A DNA stretch of 60,000 nucleotides from Apostichopus japonicus (Eukaryota; Echinodermata; Holothuroidea; Aspidochirotida; Stichopodidae), in contig NC_092575.1 of the NCBI RefSeq assembly GCF_037975245.1, forward strand, positions 27,503,841-27,563,840, given 5' to 3'. The notes under the pieces were generated by a model. It was not told the origin of the DNA, ran no database searches, and saw only the letters and a program-made list of their open reading frames with translations. Position numbers and translations under genes: made by a program. Of the stretch, positions 34,766 through 43,549 are shown one piece after another. Each line of letters starts with the position of its first letter. Within the stretch, counting starts at the first letter, position 1.

Positions 34766-35640
34766 ATCCGTTGTAAGGGGTGGGAGTAGGTGGTGGTGAT
34801 TTGGGGGGGGGGTAGTGTTATTTGTCTTATGTGTTAAGGTTATCTTTTTTGGGGGGGGGTTCTTCTTTTTTTAAGGTGTTAAGGTTTTCCATTTTCTTTG
34901 ATGGGAGTACTCTATTCGATTAAGCCCACAAGGGTTTCTTAGTTTACTTCCTTTCACATATTTACTTATTTGCAGTTATATTGTCTTGTTCACCTTGTAT
35001 TACTATGTGTTGAAACAATAAATATTCAAGCCCACTAGCAGCTACTACACATGGAAATGAATTTAACCATTTTCAAACGGTACTTAATGACCACTTTTCT
35101 TATAATACAACATGGGGATGAGTAATTGGTCAGGGAGGGAGACGGCATTTCGAGTAGCGATTCCAAAAAGTTTCAGAACCACTGTTCTAGATGAGCGGCT
35201 AATTTTACGTACAACAAAACTGAAGAAAAAAACTAAACATCCAGAATAGTTACAAATTTGCCATCTATGTTGGTAGCTGAAAGTTGCATATGTAGTTAGT
35301 AACTGTGTTTGAGTTCCATAGGTCCCAAGCTAAGCAAATAATTTAGTGTTTGCATTTGATGTAACAGCCTTAGGTTAATAAATTCTACTTCTCGTAAATT
35401 ACAGAACACTTCTGTATACAAAGCCAGTTACAGTACACATGTATCTAAGTTGCAGTTGGGTAGCAATTTGCCCATTTGCATCATCTTAATAGCTCTGCCA
35501 TATATACCTCATAAATTATTCTTGATATTTTATTTTTTTATTTACAAATCAGCATTTTGTGTCATGTAAACTTGCACTTGGGAAGATGGTTTGCCTAATG
35601 CTAATGTACAATACTGCAGACATACTGTACAAGTTATATT
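34766..35640. other. LINE 3' tail and intron, no gene
   Basis: G-runs at 34803-34812 and 34850-34858, LINE 3' sequence to about 35030, then intronic DNA up to the donor of exon 2. Confidence 0.5.
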
Positions 35641-35648
35641 TTTCTCAC

Positions 35649-36032
35649 CTTTATCTATAAGTTGATTGACCAATTCAGCATCACCTTCTTTTGATGCTTG
35701 GAGTATCAGTGGTAGCCGAGGTATTGCTTGACCATCAATTGGTAGGCTCCCTGTGACAACTTTGGGTGGCTCCAAACTGACCCATTTCCACTGAAACTGA
35801 TCTGTCCTGACTTTATTGAAAGGGGAAGTACCCACGCCCTTTGGGAGGGATGCCGAGAGTAGTTTCTCATTCCTTCCATGAGACTTTTCTTGGTGTAACA
35901 GCCAAACAGATTTGAAATATTTCTTCATATGCAGAAGGGTGAGATTAAGACAATCTCGCAGCTCTGCACATTCTGCATCTTGGGGCAATTTGGCAAGAAA
36001 CTCCTTGATAAAGTCCACAGCTTTCTTAAAAT
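35649..36032 (-). CDS. Ankyrin-repeat gene, exon 2
   Basis: Acceptor ctttttatttttcag, donor gtgagaaa, 384 nt, phase 1 to 1. Encodes a helical segment (FKKAVDFIKEFLAKLP, then LRDCLNLTLLHMKKYFKSVW), a Ser/Pro/Trp-containing linker, and the first half of ankyrin repeat 1 (LILQASKEGDAELVNQLIDK). It joins in frame directly to exon 3 across an 11.2-kb intron. Confidence 0.8.
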
Positions 36033-36383
36033 CTGAAAAATAAAAAGTCAGAGGGAGATCACCATATTAGGTATTATGTACTCATAATTAAGTACAGACC
36101 ACAATAAGGAACACAGTTATTTGTACACTGTTGTTCTTTTCTTTGCTTGCATACATTAAAAACTTTGAATATTTGAATATTCATAAAATGTTCTCAAAAT
36201 TTGTTAAGGTACAAAGTGACATGTGACAATATGTATTTTCAGCCATTTGGTTGCCAACAGCAACAGTACCAGAAATACTGAGTAGACTACAGTTTGTCAA
36301 ACCAAGACATCCTCCAAGATTGTACATTGCTTGAACATCATTAGCTAGCAAGTCATGGGTACTTTTGTCTCTATTTTACCAAT

Positions 36384-36509
36384 TGTGATGTTATTAGTAG
36401 TATGCTCCCTGGACCACGTTTAGGTTTTAGTTGTGTTCACCCTCGACCACGGTGCTTGTTGTGTTTGTTCATTCTAGTTGGTTAAAACCTACAGTTAAAG
36501 GTCACGTCA
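36384..36509 (+). repeat. 5' LTR of Ty3/gypsy element
   Basis: 126 bp, tgtgatgttattag...ggtcacgtca. A short LTR for this order. The segment 36474-36486 is complementary to the sequence just after the LTR. Confidence 0.95.
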
Positions 36510-36510
36510 A

Positions 36511-36524
36511 TTTAACCAACTAGA
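36511..36524 (+). promoter_or_regulatory. Putative self-priming primer-binding site
   Basis: tttaaccaactaga begins two bases after the 5' LTR and is the exact inverse complement of tctagttggttaaa at 36473-36486 inside the LTR (14 of 14). I see no tRNA 3'-end complement (TGG...) here. In Tf1/sushi-type elements the primer site pairs with the start of the element's own mRNA; this layout fits if transcription starts near 36473. Confidence 0.55.
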
Positions 36525-36531
36525 TTCTAAA

Positions 36532-39500
36532 ATGGATAGGATTCTACGCCCAGAACGTTTTGATGCAGATTCGAACTCTGAAAATGCTGCTAAAGCATGG
36601 AAACACTGGTTTAAGACATTCGAAAATTTCATATCTGTTCTCACAGGAGAGCCTAACAAGCTATGTATACTTACTAACTTTGTTTCGCCTAAAGTATACG
36701 AATCGATAGCGGACTGTACTACATACGAGACAGCGATTAAAATCCTCGGCGACTTGTATGTTAAACCAAAGAACGAGATTTTCGCTCGCCATCTGTTAGC
36801 GACTAGACGTCAAGAACCTGGTGAGTCTTTGGATACATATTTGCAAGCTCTGAAAACTCTTGCTAATGATTGCAACTTTAAGTCAGTCACAGCAGAAGCA
36901 TATCGCGATGAATACATTCGTGACGCTTTCATAAGTGGCTTACTTTCCCCTTCCATAAGACAAAGGCTCCTAGAAAACAAAACTCTTGATTTGCAAACAA
37001 TGCATGATCAAGCTCGTGCACTCGAATCAGCACAAAAGAACTCAGAATCGTATACTCTTCATGGACCCCCTACACTGACACCCCAAAGTGCTGCAGTAAA
37101 AAGTGACATCAGACCTGAACCACTAATGGAAACTATTGATAGCGCATCCACAACTACTGCAAAGTGTTTCTTTTGTGGATATGCAAAGCACCCACGTTCA
37201 CGATGCCCAGCAAGAGACGAGACATGTAACAAGTGTGATAAGAGAGGTCATTTTGCCAAGGTATGTCAATCCAAATCAAACTCAAAGACTTCAGCCTCCC
37301 TCTCCACCCTAGCCACTGCAATAAGTGCAGCAAGCCCACCAAAACTCGCCAAAGCCAGTGTACAAGTAACCATTAATGGCAGGCTAGCTGACTGCCTCAT
37401 AGATAGTGGCAGTACCGAAAGCTTTATTCACCCACAGCTAGCTAAAGCACTCTCTTTGGAACTAAAACCTTCAGGGGTTTCAGTTAACATGGCCTCGTCC
37501 TCATTATCTGTCAAAACAAAAGGTGTTTGTTATGTGGACATTGTTCTCAACAGGCATTGCTATAAAAACGTGATCTTAGGAGTATTACCAGGATTGTGTG
37601 CGGATGTTATACTCGGTCAGGATTTCCAGCAAAAGCATTCAAGTGTCATCCTTAAGTATGGAGGGGATCTCCCTCCCCTAGTCCTATGCGGTTTAACAAC
37701 CTTGAGAACAGAACCGCCGCAACTATTTGCTAACCTTAGTCCTGACATCCACCCAGTAGCTGCAAAATCTCGTCGCTACAGCTCAGATGACAAGAAATTT
37801 ATAGCAGCTGAGACTCAACGCCTCTTACGCGAAGGAATCATTGAGAAAAGCAATTCTCCATGGAGAGCTCAAGTTGTGGTTACCAAAGACGAAAACCACA
37901 AGAAACGACTTGCCATCGATTACTCTGAAACAATTAATAGATTCACCCTCCAGGACAGTTACCCACTTCCACGAATAGATGAAACTGTGGATAAGATCGC
38001 TCAATATCAGGTATTTAGCACCATTGACCTGCGCAGCGCATATCACCAAGTACCACTCAAGGAAGATGATAAAAGCTACACAGCCTTTGAGTCAGATGGA
38101 AGCCTCTATCAGTTTACTCGAGTCCCCTTCGGTGTCACAAATGGGGTCCCATGCTTTCAAAGGATCATGGATTCTTTCATTGAGGAAGAAAAACTCACAG
38201 ACACTTTTGCTTATTTGGATGATATCACCATTTGTGGTAGGGACCAGAAAGAGCATGATCATAACTTGCAAAGATTTTTAGAGGCTGCAAAGAGAAAGAA
38301 TATTGTGTATAATGAGAACAAATGCACATTCTCCACCACCAAAATAAGTATCCTAGGTTATCTGGTGGAAAATGGTACAAAGCGCCCCGACCCCGAGCGT
38401 CTCCGTCCCCTTCGTGAACTCAAATCACCTGAAAACATGAAATCACTAAGACGCACACTTGGATTCTTTGCTTACTATTCTAAATGGATTCCAGACTATG
38501 CTCGAAAGATTCGTCCGTTAGCAACAGTCACAATGTTTCCAATATCAGATGAAGCGAATGAGACTTTTGAGAAATTAAAGAAGGAAATTGAGAATTCAGT
38601 GGTTGTTGCCATTGATGAGTCTCTCCCATTCCAGGTAGAAACGGACGCTTCAGAATTTGCAATAGCAGGAACTCTAAACCAAGCGGGTCGCCCAGTGGCT
38701 TTCTTTTCGCGCACCTTACAAGGCTCAGAGCGCCGTCATGCATCAGTTGAAAAGGAGGCACAAGCGATCATAGAAGCTGTGCGCCATTGGAGGCATTACC
38801 TTACTGGGAAACATTTTGTTCTTGTGACAGATCAAAAATCAGTCAAGTACATGTTTGACACTAATCACAAAGGAAAGATCAAAAATGAGAAAATAATGCG
38901 TTGGCGGATGGAACTATCTTGCTATGTTTTTGATATAATCTATCGCCCTGGCAAAGAGAACATTCCCCCTGATACGCTTTCACGCTCAATCTGTTCTGCA
39001 ACTATGGACATTGATAGTCTGTATGAATTGCATAATGCTCTAAGTCACCCAGGAGTTGTCAGGATGTTTCATTTTGTTAGGTCAAAGAACCTTCCCTACT
39101 CTGTAGATGATGTAAAGAAAATGACAGCGTCTTGCCGTATCTGTGCAAAATGTAAACCTAGATTCTACAAACCACAGAAAGCTCACCTGATCAAGGCAAC
39201 CCAGCCCTTTGAAAGGCTTAATATTGACTTCAAAGGCCCATTGCCAAGCACAAACAAAAACATTTACTTCCTTACCATTATTGATGAATTCTCGAGATTC
39301 CCGTTTGTGTTTCCTTGTTCTGATATGACTTCGTCCACTGTCATCCAATGCCTTTGCCACCTTTTCGCTTTATTTGGCATGCCGTCCTACATCCATTCAG
39401 ATCGAGGATCAGCCTTCATGAGTAAGGAACTACGAGACTTTCTAACAAGCAAGGGTATTGCTAGTAGTAGAACTACTAGTTATAACCCACAAGGAAACGG

Positions 39501-40047
39501 TCAAGCAGAACGTTACAATGGCACCATATGGAAGGCTATTACATTGGCACTCGAAGCACGCAGCTTGCCACCTAAGTACTGGCAAGAAGTCCTGCAAGAT
39601 GCCCTTCATTCCATCAGATCTCTGTTGTCCACGGCAACAAATGTGACACCCCATGAAAGGTTTTTCAGTTTCCCCCGGAAGTCTGCAACAGGGTGTTCAG
39701 TCCCTTCATGGCTTTGCAATCCAGGTCCTGCACTTCTTAAAAGGCATGTTCGGTTACATAAGACAGATCCTTTAGTGGATGAGGTCGAGGTCATCCAAGC
39801 AAACCCACAATATGCCCATGTTAGGCTGTCAGATGGGAGAGAGACAACTGTCTCTGTACGTCACCTAGCACCAATCGGGGAAGCTACTCCAAGACTGGAG
39901 AAAAGTACTGATCAAATGGAATCATCAATCGGGGACAATGGCCCAGTAGAACTTGAGCAGGGCCAAGAGTTAATTGATAGTAATGAAGTGCCTTCTCTGA
40001 GAAGGTCACAAAGGCCTCGAAGGCCACCGGACAGGTTAGATCTGTGA
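36532..40047 (+). CDS. Ty3/gypsy Gag-Pol polyprotein (1171 aa)
   Basis: Single uninterrupted frame. Gag-like region about 1-200; two CCHC zinc knuckles at C212/C215/H220/C225 and C232/C235/H240/C245; aspartic protease with DSG at 291-293; reverse transcriptase about 410-620 with DLRSAYHQV (D499) and YLDD at 561-564; RNase H with TDAS (D705); integrase with HHCC-type finger (H834/H839, C868/C871) and DDE residues D899, D957 and E993 (35 residues between the last two). C-terminus is basic with no chromodomain seen. All catalytic residues are present, so it could be functional. Gag and Pol in one frame resembles Tf1-type organisation. The first ATG after the LTR is taken as start. Confidence 0.95.
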   Translation: MDRILRPERFDADSNSENAAKAWKHWFKTFENFISVLTGEPNKLCILTNFVSPKVYESIADCTTYETAIKILGDLYVKPKNEIFARHLLATRRQEPGESLDTYLQALKTLANDCNFKSVTAEAYRDEYIRDAFISGLLSPSIRQRLLENKTLDLQTMHDQARALESAQKNSESYTLHGPPTLTPQSAAVKSDIRPEPLMETIDSASTTTAKCFFCGYAKHPRSRCPARDETCNKCDKRGHFAKVCQSKSNSKTSASLSTLATAISAASPPKLAKASVQVTINGRLADCLIDSGSTESFIHPQLAKALSLELKPSGVSVNMASSSLSVKTKGVCYVDIVLNRHCYKNVILGVLPGLCADVILGQDFQQKHSSVILKYGGDLPPLVLCGLTTLRTEPPQLFANLSPDIHPVAAKSRRYSSDDKKFIAAETQRLLREGIIEKSNSPWRAQVVVTKDENHKKRLAIDYSETINRFTLQDSYPLPRIDETVDKIAQYQVFSTIDLRSAYHQVPLKEDDKSYTAFESDGSLYQFTRVPFGVTNGVPCFQRIMDSFIEEEKLTDTFAYLDDITICGRDQKEHDHNLQRFLEAAKRKNIVYNENKCTFSTTKISILGYLVENGTKRPDPERLRPLRELKSPENMKSLRRTLGFFAYYSKWIPDYARKIRPLATVTMFPISDEANETFEKLKKEIENSVVVAIDESLPFQVETDASEFAIAGTLNQAGRPVAFFSRTLQGSERRHASVEKEAQAIIEAVRHWRHYLTGKHFVLVTDQKSVKYMFDTNHKGKIKNEKIMRWRMELSCYVFDIIYRPGKENIPPDTLSRSICSATMDIDSLYELHNALSHPGVVRMFHFVRSKNLPYSVDDVKKMTASCRICAKCKPRFYKPQKAHLIKATQPFERLNIDFKGPLPSTNKNIYFLTIIDEFSRFPFVFPCSDMTSSTVIQCLCHLFALFGMPSYIHSDRGSAFMSKELRDFLTSKGIASSRTTSYNPQGNGQAERYNGTIWKAITLALEARSLPPKYWQEVLQDALHSIRSLLSTATNVTPHERFFSFPRKSATGCSVPSWLCNPGPALLKRHVRLHKTDPLVDEVEVIQANPQYAHVRLSDGRETTVSVRHLAPIGEATPRLEKSTDQMESSIGDNGPVELEQGQELIDSNEVPSLRRSQRPRRPPDRLDL

Positions 40048-40170
40048 GTCAGAGTTTGTGGATAGTTTGTGTTATACTGGACATTTAAAGAACACTTGTA
40101 GTTGTTTTGAGTCAGAGTTTGTGGATAGTTTGTGTTATACTGGACATTTAAAGAACACTTGTAGTTGTTT
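40045..40170 (+). repeat. 63-bp tandem duplication at the end of the gypsy coding region
   Basis: Two identical copies (40045-40107, 40108-40170) beginning tgagtcagagtttgtgg; the first copy contains the stop codon of the polyprotein. Noncoding, between the ORF and the purine tract. Confidence 0.95.
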
Positions 40171-40210
40171 AGTTATTAGTTACATTAACTTTAGGACAAT
40201 TGTTTAGTTA

Positions 40211-40218
40211 GGGGAGAA
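40211..40218 (+). promoter_or_regulatory. Polypurine tract of gypsy element
   Basis: ggggagaa directly before the 3' LTR; primes plus-strand DNA synthesis in LTR elements. Confidence 0.8.
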
Positions 40219-40344
40219 TGTGATGTTATTAGTAGTATGCTCCCTGGACCACGTTTAGGTTTTAGTTGTGTTCACCCTCGACCACGGTGCTTGTTGTGTT
40301 TGTTCATTCTAGTTGGTTAAAACCTACAGTTAAAGGTCACGTCA
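40219..40344 (+). repeat. 3' LTR of Ty3/gypsy element
   Basis: Identical to 36384-36509 by direct comparison; followed by target duplication ccaat. Confidence 0.95.
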
Positions 40345-41062
40345 CCAATTTATATCTTATTGTTTGATACAACAACCAAAACAGTTGTTCAATGAAAACT
40401 ACATAGTGGAAGAAACATGCATTTAGAACCAGTCTATCACAAAGTGGAATATGATTAGGGCCATACAGTTAATGGAAATCATTAAATTCTGCATGCTCTC
40501 ATCAAAAAAGATAATTCATTCTAAATGTGCTGTAAATGATTAATGTTTCTATTAATTCAGATAAAAGGACTAACCACAATTGATTCTTTGTACAACAGGG
40601 ATGCAGAATGTGTTATCAGTTTACACAGACCCTAACTTACAATTTTTTATAATATGGACCACTTTATAAGCATTCTTCAAATGGGGATCCCAACTTAAAC
40701 TGCTTCTCAGAAACATAAACCAAGAAAATTCCATTATTCTTCATTCGTTTGTGTAGACATGAGGATAGTAAAAGTGAAAGGGATGGTATCTTTTTTATCT
40801 TTTTTTCAACTCCAAATTGTTAAACTTGCCATTCATAACAGAAATATTGATGCTACTGTAGACCAGACTTCCAACAGTGTTGCGGATGATATTGAAATTG
40901 CAAAAATATTAAACTGTGAATTCATTGCAACGATTAGCTTGACATATATCTGTTGTGATACTGTAAGTGGTTTAGTATTGTTTTTATTATCAAAAAGGCA
41001 AATGTGACATTCAAATGTTTGCTGGTTTGAATATGTAAAAACGAAAAGACTTTACATATGAC

Positions 41063-41125
41063 CTCAAATCAATCTACCTTACAAAAGTTGACAGTTTGCA
41101 ACTTTTGTAAGATAGGTGATTTGAG
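41063..41125. other. Long hairpin in intron 1 of the ankyrin gene
   Basis: Arms 41063-41090 and 41099-41125 are complementary with only a few mismatches, separated by an 8-nt loop. The size and near-perfect stem resemble a small foldback element or a microRNA-type precursor; neither is proven. Confidence 0.5.
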
Positions 41126-41652
41126 TATGTACAGTATAGAATGGAGACAGGTAAGAGTTAGTATTAGTACGATCAGTTCATACAGTATGGATGCTTAAAT
41201 TTAACAAGACCATTTTTGACCTGCATGTTTTCTTCTTGTGGAAGTTTCATCAAAACTTGAACTGTTACTTGTTAGTGTTACTGTGTAAGCCTAGGCCTAC
41301 CACTTTACCATACCAGTTACTGACTGTATGCTTCTTCACAAGGTTGAACTTAATTCCAGGTCTTGCGAATTTTTGTGAAATAGCAATCGATAAGTAACAA
41401 AATGAGTTCCCTAAGAAGTTGATACCTCTTCTGTCGCCTACACGTTGGCCGATCATATACGTGATTAAGTAGGCAAAAAATGGTAGACTTGAACAGTTTG
41501 ATAGACGAGTAGGCCCCTACTTTTTGCATTGCCTAGTGATACCTAACGTTAGGCATTACGCTAATGGCATAAGAACTAAGGCTAACTTTAGGTCAAGTTT
41601 GGCTTACTTGTCAAACGTTAGTTGTCCTAGCAACTAATAAATATTAAATTAC

Positions 41653-41671
41653 CTTTGCCTTTGACTGTCAT
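41653..41671 (-). CDS. Ankyrin-repeat gene, exon 1 (start codon)
   Basis: ATG at 41671-41669 opens MTVKGK, followed by donor gtaattta, 19 nt ending in phase 1, exactly the phase needed by exon 2. The resulting lysine-rich start runs smoothly into the helix of exon 2. I chose it because it is the ATG-plus-donor segment of the right phase upstream of exon 2 that I could find, and a promoter-like YY1 motif lies about 75 nt upstream. Confidence 0.55.
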
Positions 41672-41744
41672 GCTCTTTGAGTTACATGATTACAATTCTG
41701 CAAATTATTTTAATACGTCCCTTTCTTTTTCTCTGACACAGAAG

Positions 41745-41755
41745 GCTGCCATTTT
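41745..41755 (-). promoter_or_regulatory. YY1-like motif near the ankyrin-gene start
   Basis: Minus strand reads AAAATGGCAGC, close to the YY1 consensus AAnATGGCnGC that is common at transcription starts. It lies about 75 nt upstream of the proposed start codon, in the right orientation. Confidence 0.35.
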
Positions 41756-42223
41756 GAATCCATGTAAACAATTTTTCATTCGAATGATGTGACCATTCAA
41801 CAAGATCAAGATATGCTGAGAATATTTAGCCAGACAACGATTACTGGCTGTGGTGCCGACTTCGACTTAGCAGTAACTGGTGAATGTATTCAAATGTAAT
41901 AATAAAAAACGCAGGGACCAATTGACGAAAAGGAATTTGATTCGCGTGATTTTTTTTATAATTTTTCACGGTCACAGAAAAAAATCGAATTAAAAAATGA
42001 AAACAAGTAGAAGTTCGGACCTAGAATTACTATATCTTAAAGGGGAGCACACTGTAAGTTGATTGGGGGGGGGGGGGGGGGGTTACGGAGCCCAGATCAG
42101 TATGTTAACAAGAGAGGGCTGTTCAGAATGAAAGGGTCGTTCGATAAATGGGTAGTACCATTTACTTCTATCGAAATCAATTTCTTGGCCATTACTCAAC
42201 CGACATTTGCTCTTGCCTTTATC

Positions 42224-42783
42224 CAGACCTGTCAACCTGTTTGACCCAAAAATAGGGAGATTAACATTTTTCAGGGCCAAAAATAGGGAGAACAAGGGGG
42301 AAAAAAAGGAGGTTGGTAATTTTCAACTCAAATGATATAAATACTCCTCAATAAGTATAGTCTACTTATGCAATACAGTGAGAGAATCATCCAATCAGTG
42401 TTTTTTTTTTTTTTTTTGTAGTTTAGTTACGGCAGCTCGCTTCGCTTTCAACAGGGTTTCTGTAGTAGGCTTCCATTTGAAACAGGGAACAGTGGACTCT
42501 GGGTACTGTAACTTCATGGCTAGTATGCTAGATAGAGTCCCATCAAGCTTGAGACTTGACCGACTGTCTGTCTTGTTCTTGCGAACTACACTGAATAGCC
42601 TTTCCTGTTCACCGTTACTGTGGGGAATTACTAAGCATAGGACTAATTGTTGGCTATTTTCAGTAATGTCGCAAGTGATGAAACATTAAAAAACCGTGAG
42701 AATAGAATATGAAACCGGGAGGCCGGGAGATTCAGGTAAAAACCGGGAGTCTCCCGGTAAAACCGGGTGGGTTGACGGGTCTG
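42224..42783. mobile_element. hAT element remnant with transposase C-terminus
   Basis: Ends cagacctgtcaacc (42224) and gggttgacgggtctg (42769-42783) are near-perfect inverses. Flanks ctttatc and cgttatc suggest a decayed target duplication. The interior carries a minus-strand hAT transposase tail (separate entry). It sits in the head-to-head promoter region of the ankyrin and PP1 genes. Confidence 0.75.
42424..42646 (-). pseudogene. hAT transposase C-terminal (dimerisation) fragment
   Basis: Minus-strand reading gives NGEQERLFSVVRKNKTDSRS, then SSILAMKLQYPES and CFKWKPTTETLLKAKRAA. The ERLFS..RKNKTDSRSSL block is the conserved dimerisation end of hAT transposases; a Cys-Phe-x-hydrophobic tail followed by an Ala/Lys helix is usual. 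Only this last portion remains; DNA-binding and catalytic parts are gone. Confidence 0.75.
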
Positions 42784-43500
42784 CGTTATCTACTTCCCTC
42801 GACCAAGACTATACAGCGGCGTCTTAAAATTGAGACATTATGATAGTTTGCAACATTTCTGTTATACCGCCCTCTCATAGCGTCTTCGTTCAAGCGGTCA
42901 TCAGAGCGAAGTGAAGATACCCGCGTCTCATACCAGGTATATAGTAATCATGTGTCCATGCCAGAAGTTGATAAACTTGGAAAGTCATGTATAAATAATT
43001 GGAAGTAAAGAGATAGGATGAATCAAATATAATTGTTCGACTTTCTCATTCTTTCATAAACGGCACCGCATTAGAATCAATTCAGTGTAAGATAGTTTTG
43101 ACTCTCAATCTTGCGAAGACCAACCTAATGTTAGCGATAAATGTAGCTACAAAAGTCCATAATGTAACTAGATGTAATTTTCACCAGTAGTACTGGGGTC
43201 TAGTGTTTTGGTATAACAGAAATTTTGATGTCCTTTCAAGTTTTATTATTGAAGTGTTATAATGCTAAGCCGAATTCAAGCGCTACAATTCTGCCTATTT
43301 CTTTGACTGTTACTGTGCTATAATCTCATAATAATTAAAAGTAGGCCAATAATCACATTATGTCTGAGAGCCATGTGGACCGAGTTATGGTCTTTATTGT
43401 AATGCGTAACAACGTTTGTCTTTATTTTGCAATGATGAGATTTCTCTTTATCCCTTTATAATTTAGACCTATGTGTTATTGTCTTCTGCATTTTGATGAA

Positions 43501-43549
43501 ATGAGTGATTCAGAGGGTCCATACGGCAATCTTGAAACACTCGAAGTTT
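43501..43549 (+). CDS. Candidate alternative first exon of the PP1 gene
   Basis: ATG AGT GAT TCA GAG opens a 49-nt frame ending at a strong donor (gtaagttg). It ends in phase 1, the phase required by PP1 exon 2 at 54899. The peptide starts MSDSE, as vertebrate PP1 alpha does, but the rest differs from PP1. It could equally be a 5' UTR exon or chance. Confidence 0.25.

Larger units (their letters stand above)
33425..35030 (+). mobile_element. 5'-truncated non-LTR retrotransposon (LINE, Jockey/CR1-like)
   Basis: Reverse-transcriptase sequence begins abruptly near 33432, within the fingers region, with no endonuclease upstream, as expected of a 5'-truncated LINE. It ends after the RT C-terminal region; an aataaa lies at 35017-35022. 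It lies antisense to the ankyrin gene in intron 2. Truncation and a frameshift make it inactive. Clade assignment (Jockey/CR1-type) is by motif memory only. Confidence 0.75.
36384..40344 (+). mobile_element. Intact Ty3/gypsy LTR retrotransposon
   Basis: LTRs of 126 bp (36384-36509 and 40219-40344) are identical by eye, start TG and end CA, and are flanked by the 5-bp duplication ccaat (36379-36383; 40345-40349). One open reading frame (36532-40047) encodes Gag, protease, RT, RNase H and integrase in that order. A purine tract (ggggagaa) abuts the 3' LTR. The primer site looks self-complementary to the LTR rather than tRNA-like. It is inserted antisense in intron 1 of the ankyrin gene. Identical LTRs mean very recent insertion. 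Confidence 0.95.
11266..41671 (-). other. Ankyrin-repeat protein gene with Pro-rich tail (16 coding exons, complete)
   Basis: Sixteen minus-strand coding exons with GT/AG borders join in consistent phase from ATG (41671-41669) to TAA (11268-11266), giving about 917 residues. Order: residues 1-115 a unique helical-looking module (exons 1-2); about 115-430 ankyrin repeats (exons 2-8; motifs GRTAIMYAVHFG, GRSAVHWAAKLA, GLTPAMWACHF, GKTALHLAAEIG, GRTSLHSAILAGHGE); 433-917 a low-complexity Ser/Pro/Thr tail with an acidic stretch, a PPPY motif and a Lys-run near 723-729 that could act as a nuclear signal or basic patch. Ankyrin repeats bind proteins, so a scaffold role is likely, but I do not recognise the orthologue. 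The divergent PP1 gene starts about 2.9 kb away. Introns 1 and 2 carry large insertions. Confidence 0.8.

Noticed and set aside
39442-39654. Antisense frames within the gypsy polyprotein
   Set aside because: Shadows of a strongly supported 1171-codon frame.
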